Positions 8,184 through 15,303 of a stretch of DNA of 64,000 bases are shown here, piece by piece. Position numbers and translations under genes: made by a program. The stretch's first letter is position 1. Each line of letters starts with the position of its first letter. Source of the stretch: Candidatus Pseudomonas phytovorans (GTDB lineage: Bacteria; Pseudomonadota; Gammaproteobacteria; Pseudomonadales; Pseudomonadaceae); NCBI GenBank assembly GCA_029202525.1, contig CP119325.1, positions 4,004,001 through 4,068,000 of the forward strand, given 5' to 3'. A model generated the notes under the pieces. The model was not told the DNA's origin. It searched no databases and saw only the letters and a list, made by a program, of their open reading frames with translations.

Positions 8184-9377
8184 TCAGTGCTTCAGGCAGC
8201 TATCAATGCTCCAGCCATACAACCATTGAACGGCATCCTGGAACTGCGCCTGCGAACGCCCTTCCCACAGCTGGTTGCGCACCAGTCGTTCAACGCCCTT
8301 GGCGTGGTAAAGCCGCCCCATCTCCCGCGCCGACCACAGCACCCGTGCCGTACGGGGTATGCGGACCGACTCGTACAGGCGGAACGCCGCCTGCAGGTCA
8401 TGCTCGCAGGCCTTCACCGCCTGCCCCAGCACCACGGCATCCTCAAGCGCCATGCACGCGCCCTGGGCCAGGTATTGGGTCATCGGGTGGGCAGCATCAC
8501 CCAGCAGCGTTGCCCGCCCTTCGCCCCATTGCTCCACCGGGTCGCGGTCGGCGGTGGCCCAGCGGCGCCACGAAGTCGGCCGGTCGAGCATTTGCCGGGG
8601 CCGTGGGTGAATGCCCTCGAAATACGACAGCACCTCGTCCTTGCTGCCATCGCTCACGCCCCACTGCTCCTCGTTGCGGCTGTGGAAGGTCACCACCAGG
8701 TTGTACTGCTGGCCGCCACGCAGCGGGTAATGCACCAGGTGACAGCGCGGCCCGGCCCACAGCATCGGCGCGTTCACGCGCAGGTCTTCGGGCATGTTCT
8801 GCACATCCACCACGGCGCGGTACACCACATGCCCGGTGACGCGTGCCGGGTCGCCGACCATGCGCTCGCGGATCACCGACTTCACGCCATCACAGCCAAT
8901 CACTGCGTCGGCCTGGTAACGGTTGCCCTTGCTGTCGGTCAGGGTCACGCCATGGTCGTCCATCTCCATGCCGGCGACATGGGTTGAAGTCTGGAAGCGG
9001 ATCAGCGGGTTCTGCTGCACCGCTTCGAGGATCGATAAGTGAATATCGGCGCGGTGGATCACGCCATACGGGTTGCCGAAACGCTGGCGGAAACCTTCGC
9101 CAACTTCGATACGGCCGACCTCATGGGCATCGATGGCGTCCATCATGATCAGGTGGTCAGTGAACACCGAGCGGCTGCGCGCAGCTTCGCCCACGCCCAG
9201 CGCATCCAGCGCGGCATAGGCATTGGGGCCAAGCTGGATACCGGCGCCAATCTCACCGATATGGTCGGCCTGTTCCAGCAGCAGTACCTGGATACCTTGG
9301 GCGGTCAGGGCCTGGGCGGCGGCAAGGCCGCCGATGCCGCCGCCGACGATGATGATTTTTTGTTGTTGGGCAGTCAT
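8184..9377 (-). CDS. 3-hydroxybenzoate 6-hydroxylase (FAD monooxygenase)
   Basis: This class A flavoprotein monooxygenase would convert 3-hydroxybenzoate to gentisate with NADH and oxygen. In the 397-residue reading, the dinucleotide motif GGGIGG is at residues 12-17, a GCDGVKSVIR segment holds the DG motif, and GDAAHPMTQYLAQGACMALE is the second FAD motif. The start at 9377 has GGAGA 7 bases upstream. It is the last gene of an operon that also encodes gentisate dioxygenase, fumarylpyruvate hydrolase and maleylpyruvate isomerase, which supports 3-hydroxybenzoate over salicylate as substrate. A salicylate 5- or 6-hydroxylase remains a weaker alternative. Confidence 0.85.
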   Translation of the reverse strand: MTAQQQKIIIVGGGIGGLAAAQALTAQGIQVLLLEQADHIGEIGAGIQLGPNAYAALDALGVGEAARSRSVFTDHLIMMDAIDAHEVGRIEVGEGFRQRFGNPYGVIHRADIHLSILEAVQQNPLIRFQTSTHVAGMEMDDHGVTLTDSKGNRYQADAVIGCDGVKSVIRERMVGDPARVTGHVVYRAVVDVQNMPEDLRVNAPMLWAGPRCHLVHYPLRGGQQYNLVVTFHSRNEEQWGVSDGSKDEVLSYFEGIHPRPRQMLDRPTSWRRWATADRDPVEQWGEGRATLLGDAAHPMTQYLAQGACMALEDAVVLGQAVKACEHDLQAAFRLYESVRIPRTARVLWSAREMGRLYHAKGVERLVRNQLWEGRSQAQFQDAVQWLYGWSIDSCLKH

Positions 9378-9405
9378 GGTTGGGTCTCCGTACAGGCTGC
9401 GGTTC

Positions 9406-10047
9406 TTATTGGATGAAATCGGGTTGGCGGCCAGGGGCCGCACGCTGGAAGGCGGGTTGCGCCTGGCAGTGGTCGTACACCGCCATCACCTGCGGGTATG
9501 CCTGCAGGTCGCAGCCCACGCGCTCGGCATTGGCCACCTGAGGCACCAGGCAGCAATCGGCCATGGTCGGCTGGGCGCCAAAGCAGTACGGACCTTCGCC
9601 ATGCCGTTGCAGCAGCACTTCGAGGGCGGCCAGCCCTTCGGCGACCCAGTGCGCGTACCAACGGTCTTTTTCCTCTGGCCCTACTTCCAGCACGCGTTGC
9701 AGGTAACCCAGCACGCGCACGTTGTTCAGCGGGTGAACGTCGCAGGCGATCAGCTGCGCCACTTCCAGCACCCTTGCGCGCAACAGCGGCTCGGCGGGCA
9801 GCAGTGGCGCCTGGGGATAGCACGCGTCGAGGTAATCGATGATCGCCAGCGACTGGGTCAGGCTGACGCCATCGTCACGCACCAGCACCGGCACGCCGCC
9901 GATGGGGCTGAGCGCACGGTGCTGCACCTGGCGTTGCTCACCGGCGCGCAGGTTGACGCCGTGGTAATCCACCGCCAGGCCTTTCAGGGCCAGGGCGATG
10001 CGCACCCGGTACGAGGTGGAACTGTTGAAAAAGCTGTAGAGCTGCAT
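9406..10047 (-). CDS. Glutathione-dependent maleylpyruvate isomerase (zeta-class GST)
   Basis: The 213-residue protein is a zeta-class glutathione transferase: MQLYSFFNSSTSYRVRIALALKG carries the SST(S)YRVRIAL glutathione motif near residues 9-19, and later DVHPLNNVRVLGYL and PTMADCCLVPQV match the family. The same family includes maleylacetoacetate isomerase of tyrosine breakdown. Next to gentisate dioxygenase it should act on maleylpyruvate, giving fumarylpyruvate (NagL-like role). It is followed after 28 bases by the 3-hydroxybenzoate hydroxylase gene. Confidence 0.85.
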   Translation of the reverse strand: MQLYSFFNSSTSYRVRIALALKGLAVDYHGVNLRAGEQRQVQHRALSPIGGVPVLVRDDGVSLTQSLAIIDYLDACYPQAPLLPAEPLLRARVLEVAQLIACDVHPLNNVRVLGYLQRVLEVGPEEKDRWYAHWVAEGLAALEVLLQRHGEGPYCFGAQPTMADCCLVPQVANAERVGCDLQAYPQVMAVYDHCQAQPAFQRAAPGRQPDFIQ

Positions 10048-10065
10048 GGCAGTAATCCTGCTGGG

Positions 10066-10222
10066 TCAAAGCGTGATGTGGGTATTGGCGGGCAGCGCGG
10101 TAGCAGGCCGCGCGCCCTTGAAGAAGATCGCCGCAGCGGCCAGCACGGCAGGTAGCACGAGCACGCCGAACAGCACCTCGAAAGACAGCCCGGCCTCCAT
10201 TAGCAGTGCCGGCCCGGCACGA
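10066..10222 (-). pseudogene. 3' remnant of an MFS aromatic-acid transporter
   Basis: Between the hydrolase and isomerase genes the minus strand keeps an open frame ending AGLSFEVLFGVLVLPAVLA then AAIFFKGARPATALPANTHITL. A hydrophobic helix followed by a short charged tail is what the last membrane segment of an aromatic acid:H+ symporter (AAHS family) looks like. No start codon with a ribosome site precedes it, and the upstream end runs into the hydrolase stop, so about 90 percent of the gene appears to have been deleted. The assignment to AAHS is by resemblance and by position in a gentisate operon, where such a transporter is expected. Confidence 0.6.
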
Positions 10223-10921
10223 TCAGATAACGCGGACGCGGATTTGGCCCAGGCCATCGACGCCGCCAACCATTAGCTCGCCGGCCACTACCGGGCCAAC
10301 GCCTTCGGGGGTGCCGGTCATGATCAGGTCACCCGGCTGCAGGTCGAAGAAACGCGACAGGTAGGCGATGGTTTCCGGCACCGACCAGATCAGCTTGTCG
10401 ATATCGCTGCGCTGGCGATCCTGGCCTTCGACCTGCAGCCAGATGCCGGCCTGCGCCGGGTGGCCGACCTCGCTGGCCGGGTACAGCGGCGCAATGGGGG
10501 CGGAGGCGTCGAACGCCTTGCCGATTTCCCACGGGCGGCCCATTTCGCGCATCTTCATCTGCAGGTCGCGACGGGTCATGTCCAGGCCTACGGCATAGCC
10601 GAACACATGTTCGTTGGCTTGCTCCTGCGCAATGTTGCGCCCGCCTTTGCCGATAGCGGCGACCAGCTCGATCTCGTAGTGGTAGTTGCTCGTTTCGGCC
10701 GGGTACGGCAGTTCCAGGGTCTGGCCGTCGGCCACCGGCACCACGGCATCGGCCGGTTTGCAGAAGAAGAACGGCGGCTCGCGGTCGGGATCAAAGCCCA
10801 TTTCACGGGCGTGGGCTGCGTAGTTGCGCCCCACACAGTACACCCGGCGTACCGGGAAGCGCTGGTCGCTGCCGGCAATCGGCAGGCTGGTGGTGGCGGC
10901 AGGTTCAAACAGATAAGTCAT
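10223..10921 (-). CDS. Fumarylpyruvate hydrolase (FAH family)
   Basis: The enzyme would split fumarylpyruvate into fumarate and pyruvate, the last step of the gentisate route. The 232-residue reading from 10921 shows the FAH fold: VYCVGRNYAAHAREMG, then the metal-binding YHYEIELVAAIG and GLDMTRRDLQ, and DLIMTGTPEGVGPV near the C-terminus. AAGGA lies 8 bases before the ATG; a longer reading from 11029 starts inside the dioxygenase gene and looks out of frame in character. Its short length fits NagK-type fumarylpyruvate hydrolases better than fumarylacetoacetases. Its stop codon abuts the transporter remnant. Confidence 0.88.
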   Translation of the reverse strand: MTYLFEPAATTSLPIAGSDQRFPVRRVYCVGRNYAAHAREMGFDPDREPPFFFCKPADAVVPVADGQTLELPYPAETSNYHYEIELVAAIGKGGRNIAQEQANEHVFGYAVGLDMTRRDLQMKMREMGRPWEIGKAFDASAPIAPLYPASEVGHPAQAGIWLQVEGQDRQRSDIDKLIWSVPETIAYLSRFFDLQPGDLIMTGTPEGVGPVVAGELMVGGVDGLGQIRVRVI

Positions 10922-10937
10922 GGCAGGGTTCCTTGGA

Positions 10938-11993
10938 TCAATAGTGGTCGCGGGCTTCGCGCAGCAGCCCGAGGGCCTCCTGCACGGGCCGGTCGGAATA
11001 GCTGAACAGCACGCACTCGTCGTCCGCATGCAGGCTTAGCGGTACCCAGCTCGGCACCACGAAGGTGTCCCTGGGCTCGAAGACATAGGTCTGCCCGTCG
11101 ATGATGGCGCGCCCCTGCCCCTCGACCACCGAGTACACGGTGGCATCGGTGCTGCGGGCGGTCTGGCCAGCGAAGCCGCGCGGCAGTAGCTGCATGCAGG
11201 TACCGATGGTGGGCATGGCCCAGCCGCCAGTGGCCGGGTTGACGTAGCGCAGCTTGACCCCGTCCCATGCATCCACTTCGCCCTGGCGTTCAAGCGTGGC
11301 CAACGCGTCGCGGGTACGTGCATACGGGTAACTGAAAATCGGTGAGGTAGTACCCTGCACTTGATGGCGCAGCGGCAGCATGTTGGCGCCGTAGCGGGCC
11401 AGGCTGTTGCCCTCCGGCCGGCTGACCGGCTGCACGGCCTGCGGGTGGTTTTCAGCGAAACCGGCGCCGTAGAAGCGCACAGTGGGAATGTCCAGCCCGT
11501 CCAGCCAGATGACCGGCTCGCCACCTTCGGCTTCGCTCGGGTTGCCGTGGTCGTGCCAGGTCCAGGAGGGGGTGATGATGAAATCGCCCGGGTGCATGGT
11601 GGTGCGCTCCCCGTCCACTGCGGTGTAGGCGCCCTTGCCTTCGACCACGAAACGCAGCGCCGACTGGCTGTGGCGATGGCTGGGAGCGATCTCGCCCGGC
11701 AAGATCAGTTGCAGGCCGGCATACAGGCTGGGGGTGATCGAGGCCTGGCCGCGAATACCCGGGTTTTCCAGCACCAGCACACGGCGCACCGCTTCTTCGG
11801 CGCTGATCAGCTGGCCGGCTTCCATCAGGTACGGGCGCACTTCGCTGAAGCGCCACAGGGCCGGTACGCAGGTAGTGGTGGGCTGCGGCGGCACCAGGTT
11901 ATGCAGTTGTTCCCACAGCGGGAACAGCGCTTGGCTATCGATGCGTTGATAGAAGTCGGCGCGGTCCGTACCGATGTTGTCGTTGTTATTCAT
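10938..11993 (-). CDS. Gentisate 1,2-dioxygenase
   Basis: This bicupin iron enzyme opens the gentisate ring to maleylpyruvate. The 351-residue protein has a first cupin with HRHSQSALRFVVEGKG and PSWTWHDHGN, which supply the iron-binding histidines, and a second, degenerate cupin near VYSVVEGQGRAIIDGQ. The start at 11993 (MNNNDNIG) has AAGG 7 bases upstream; the frame stays open to 12503 but those codons overlap the divergent LysR gene. It is the first gene of the catabolic operon, so the operon promoter lies in the 141-base gap shared with the regulator. Confidence 0.93.
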   Translation of the reverse strand: MNNNDNIGTDRADFYQRIDSQALFPLWEQLHNLVPPQPTTTCVPALWRFSEVRPYLMEAGQLISAEEAVRRVLVLENPGIRGQASITPSLYAGLQLILPGEIAPSHRHSQSALRFVVEGKGAYTAVDGERTTMHPGDFIITPSWTWHDHGNPSEAEGGEPVIWLDGLDIPTVRFYGAGFAENHPQAVQPVSRPEGNSLARYGANMLPLRHQVQGTTSPIFSYPYARTRDALATLERQGEVDAWDGVKLRYVNPATGGWAMPTIGTCMQLLPRGFAGQTARSTDATVYSVVEGQGRAIIDGQTYVFEPRDTFVVPSWVPLSLHADDECVLFSYSDRPVQEALGLLREARDHY

Positions 11994-12088
11994 CGCTTCA
12001 CCTTCGGTGGGCTGTGAAGGGGCGAATGGCAGTGGCAGCGCCCCGTTGTGGGACCGATTAAACGCCCGCCAGACATACAAAAAAAATG

Positions 12089-12100
12089 ATATTTTAATAT
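12089..12100. promoter_or_regulatory. AT-rich dyad in the divergent gentisate promoter
   Basis: ATATT-TT-AATAT is a perfect 5-base inverted repeat in a run of A/T (12077-12104) that stands out from the GC-rich surroundings. It lies between gentisate dioxygenase and the divergent LysR gene and is the best candidate for the LysR site or a -10 region. Function is inferred. Confidence 0.4.
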
Positions 12101-12134
12101 GCATCCATACGAAAAAGATGATGAGAGGCACGCC

Positions 12135-13061
12135 ATGCACTGGACCCGTCGCCTGCGCCCCAGGCACCTGCAACTGCTGGTAACGCTGGCCGAAACCGGC
12201 AACCTCAGCGACACCGCCCGGCAGGCCTACACCACTCAGCCTGGGCTGTCGAAGTTCCTCAAAGAACTGGAAGAAGACGCTGGAGCCCTGCTCTTCGAAC
12301 GCCATGCCCGAGGCCTGCGGCCGACTGCCGAAGGCACCTTGCTGGTAAACCATGCGCGGCGCATCCTCAGCGAAATGGAACGCGCGCAGAGCAACCTTGA
12401 TGCCCTGCGCGAAGGCAACACACCTAACGTGGCGATTGGCACGTCGCCGGCTTCGGCGCCCAGCCTGGTGCCGGACGCCATCCTGTACTTTCTGGAAAAA
12501 CACCCGAAAGCGCAGGTATCACTGCAGGAAAGCACGATGAACGTGCTGCTCGAACGCCTACACCTGGGTCAACTGGATGTGGTGGTCGGGCGCGTCGACA
12601 ACTATCAGCCGAGCCAGGCCCTGCACAGCGAAATGCTGTTCCGCGAACCCATGCAGGTGGTCGCCCGCCCCGATCACCCGTTGGCCGGGCGCACGGGCCT
12701 TGGCTGGGATGACCTGTACCAGTACGACTGGCTGCTGTGGCCGCCGGCCACGCCGATCCGCAACCGCCTGGACACGGCCCTGAGCAATGCCGGGCGCAAG
12801 CCGTTGCCATGCCGTATCGAATCGTCATCGTTGATGGCCAATCTGTGGTTGATGCAGAACAGCGACATGCTGTCCGTCGCGTCCGGGCGGGTGGCCGAGC
12901 ATTTCCATGGGCGAGGGTTGTTGCGGCGGCTGGATTTCGAGCTGGAGGCAGAAGGCTCGATTGGCATGTGCTGGCGCGATGAGCCGCATATCGAGGCTGC
13001 ATTGCTGGATTTGCTGGAAAGCTTGCGTGAGGCCGCCCGCAGCCCAATTCGCGAGCCTTGA
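12135..13061 (+). CDS. LysR-family regulator of the gentisate operon (inferred)
   Basis: The protein has a LysR helix-turn-helix near the N-terminus (LRPRHLQLLVTLAETGN, then TTQPGLSKFLKELEED) and a long effector-binding domain with RVDNYQPSQALHSEMLF and LLWPPATPIRNRL. The ATG at 12135 (MHWTRR) has AGAGG 6 bases upstream and is preferred to the ATG at 12099, which lies in the AT-rich promoter. Length is 308 residues. It is divergent from gentisate dioxygenase, so regulation of that operon by gentisate or 3-hydroxybenzoate is likely but not shown. Confidence 0.9.
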   Translation: MHWTRRLRPRHLQLLVTLAETGNLSDTARQAYTTQPGLSKFLKELEEDAGALLFERHARGLRPTAEGTLLVNHARRILSEMERAQSNLDALREGNTPNVAIGTSPASAPSLVPDAILYFLEKHPKAQVSLQESTMNVLLERLHLGQLDVVVGRVDNYQPSQALHSEMLFREPMQVVARPDHPLAGRTGLGWDDLYQYDWLLWPPATPIRNRLDTALSNAGRKPLPCRIESSSLMANLWLMQNSDMLSVASGRVAEHFHGRGLLRRLDFELEAEGSIGMCWRDEPHIEAALLDLLESLREAARSPIREP

Positions 13062-13146
13062 TCGGTGCTGGCATCTTCAAGCCGAACGATCAGCGCCCGC
13101 AGCCGTCATAACCTGAGCCGGTGCCGACACGCAAAGAGGACGCGAA

Positions 13147-15213
13147 ATGACCCAGCCCGACCCGTCATACGTCAAATGGCTCGAAGACCGCGCCATGCTC
13201 AAGGCTTCCCAAGAGCGGGCCAGCCTGTATTCAGGGCAGTCACGCCTGTGGCAGCAGCCCTACGCCGAAGCCCAGCCCCGCCGCGCCACCGAAATCGCTT
13301 CGGTCTGGCTGACCGTGTACCCCGACGCCATCATCGCCCCGCCAGACTGTTCCGTACTCGGCGCCCTGGCCCACGAAGCACTGTGGAAGCGCCTGTCGGA
13401 GATCGGCATCCAAGGCCTGCACACTGGCCCGATCAAATTGTCCGGCGGCATTCGTGGCCGCGCACCCACACCCAGCGTGGACGGTAACTTCGACCGTATC
13501 AGCTTCGATATCGACCCGCTGTACGGCAGCGAACAGGAACTGGTGCAGATGAGCCGCATGGCCGCCGCACACAATGCAGTGACCATCGATGACCTGATCC
13601 CCTCGCACACAGGCAAAGGGGCAGACTTCCGCCTGGCCGAGATGGCCTACGGGCCTTACCCGGGGCTGTACCATATGGTCGAAGTTCGCGAAGAAGACTG
13701 GCAGCTGCTGCCTGAGGTGCCCAGCGGCCGTGATTCGGTCAACCTGCTGCCGGCCCAGTGCGACGAGCTCAAAGCCCGCCATTACATCGTCGGCCAGCTG
13801 CAACGGGTGATCTTCTTCGAGCCTGGTGTAAAGGAAACCGACTGGAGCGTCACGCCACCCATCACCGGTGTTGACGGCAAAACCCGTCGCTGGGTCTACC
13901 TGCACTACTTCAAGGAAGGCCAGCCCTCGCTTAACTGGCTTGACCCGACCTTTGCCGCCCAGCAAATGATCATTGGCGATGCCCTGCACGCCCTGGACTG
14001 CCTGGGCGCGCGCGGTCTGCGCCTGGACGCCAACGGCTTTCTGGGTGTGGAAACGCGGGCCAGCGGCACCGCCTGGTCGGAAAGCCACCCGCTGTCGATC
14101 GTCGGCAACCAGTTGATCGGCGGCATGATCCGCAAAGCCGGCGGTTTCAGCTTCCAGGAACTGAACCTGACCCTGGACGACATCGCGCAGATGTCAAAGG
14201 GCGGGGCCGACCTGTCCTACGACTTCATCACCCGGCCAGCCTACCAACATGCGCTGCTGACCGGCGACACCGAGTTCCTGCGCCTGATGCTCAAGGAAAT
14301 GCACGCCTTCGGCATCGACCCCGCCTCGCTTATCCATGCCCTGCAGAACCACGATGAGCTGACCGTGGAGCTGGTGCATTTCTGGACCCTGCACGCCCAC
14401 GACATGTACCTGTACAAGGGCCAGACCTTGCCTGGCAGCATCCTGCGTGAACATATTCGTGAAGAGATCTATGAACGCCTGTCGGGCGAGCACGCCCCCT
14501 ACAACCTGCGCTTCGTGACCAACGGAATCGCCTGCACTACGGCCAGCCTGATCGCCGCAGCGCTGGGCATCCGCGACCTTGAGCAAATCGGCGCAGCAGA
14601 AATCGAGCTGATCCAGAAAGTGCACTTGCTGCTGGTCATGTACAACGCCATGCAGCCAGGGGTAGTCGCGCTGTCTGGCTGGGACCTGGTAGGCGCCCTG
14701 CCCTTGCCCGCCGAAGCGGTCGCGCAGCGGATGCTGGATGGCGATACCCGCTGGATTCACCGGGGCGGTTACGACCTGGCCGGGCTGGACCCGCAGGCAG
14801 AAGAGTCGGTGCGTGGCATGCCCCGTGCCCGCGCCCTGTATGGCAGCCTGGACAGCCAGCTGGAAAACAGCGACTCGTTTGCCTGCAAGGTGAAAAAGCT
14901 GCTGGCGGTGCGGCAGGCCTATGGCATCGCCACCAGCCGCCAGGTGCTGGTACCTGAGGTCAGCAGCCCTGGCTTGCTGGTGATGGTGCACGAACTGCCA
15001 GCCGGGCGCGGCATCCAGATCAGCGCGCTGAACTTCGGCCAGGCGGCGATTGCCGAGGAGCTGCAACTGACCGGTTTCACGCCGGGTACGGTAGTGGACA
15101 TGATCAATGAGACGGTCGAAGGGGACCTGACCGAAGACGGGCGCTTGCAGGTGAACCTGGACCCGTACGAGGCGCTGTGCCTGCGTATCGTCAACAGCAG
15201 CGCGCATGTGTAA
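13147..15213 (+). CDS. GH13-family glycoside hydrolase / glucosyltransferase (trehalose-synthase-like)
   Basis: This 688-residue protein keeps the GH13 catalytic triad: the Asp nucleophile in GLRLDANGFLG (near residue 292), the Glu acid/base in FSFQELNLTL (near 337) and the third carboxylate in ALQNHDELTVE (near 401). DDLIPSHTGKGADFRLAEM is the region that follows the second conserved strand. The NHDELTVE segment resembles that of trehalose synthase (maltose glucosyltransferase), but other parts differ, so the substrate is uncertain. There is no signal peptide, so it acts in the cytoplasm. It stands alone; AGAGGA lies 7 bases before the ATG. Confidence 0.75.
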   Translation: MTQPDPSYVKWLEDRAMLKASQERASLYSGQSRLWQQPYAEAQPRRATEIASVWLTVYPDAIIAPPDCSVLGALAHEALWKRLSEIGIQGLHTGPIKLSGGIRGRAPTPSVDGNFDRISFDIDPLYGSEQELVQMSRMAAAHNAVTIDDLIPSHTGKGADFRLAEMAYGPYPGLYHMVEVREEDWQLLPEVPSGRDSVNLLPAQCDELKARHYIVGQLQRVIFFEPGVKETDWSVTPPITGVDGKTRRWVYLHYFKEGQPSLNWLDPTFAAQQMIIGDALHALDCLGARGLRLDANGFLGVETRASGTAWSESHPLSIVGNQLIGGMIRKAGGFSFQELNLTLDDIAQMSKGGADLSYDFITRPAYQHALLTGDTEFLRLMLKEMHAFGIDPASLIHALQNHDELTVELVHFWTLHAHDMYLYKGQTLPGSILREHIREEIYERLSGEHAPYNLRFVTNGIACTTASLIAAALGIRDLEQIGAAEIELIQKVHLLLVMYNAMQPGVVALSGWDLVGALPLPAEAVAQRMLDGDTRWIHRGGYDLAGLDPQAEESVRGMPRARALYGSLDSQLENSDSFACKVKKLLAVRQAYGIATSRQVLVPEVSSPGLLVMVHELPAGRGIQISALNFGQAAIAEELQLTGFTPGTVVDMINETVEGDLTEDGRLQVNLDPYEALCLRIVNSSAHV

Positions 15214-15265
15214 TTGGCGATCAAAACACCGCACAATCAATCAAATCGTAATATCGCATAGCCAT

Positions 15266-15303
15266 ATTGGGCGCCCCTGAACAATAACCCATGGTCGCCC
15301 AAT
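15266..15303 (+). promoter_or_regulatory. Inverted repeat covering the autotransporter start codon
   Basis: ATTGGGCG at 15266-15273 is perfectly complementary to CGCCCAAT at 15296-15303. The right arm includes the first two bases of the ATG, and no Shine-Dalgarno sequence is visible before the start. In RNA, a further U-G pair would extend the stem to 9 pairs over a 22-base loop. A role in translation control is inferred. Confidence 0.45.

Noticed and set aside
10938..12503. 521-residue form of gentisate dioxygenase
   Set aside because: The extra N-terminal 170 codons run antisense through the divergent LysR gene; the ATG at 11993 has a ribosome site and gives the normal length.
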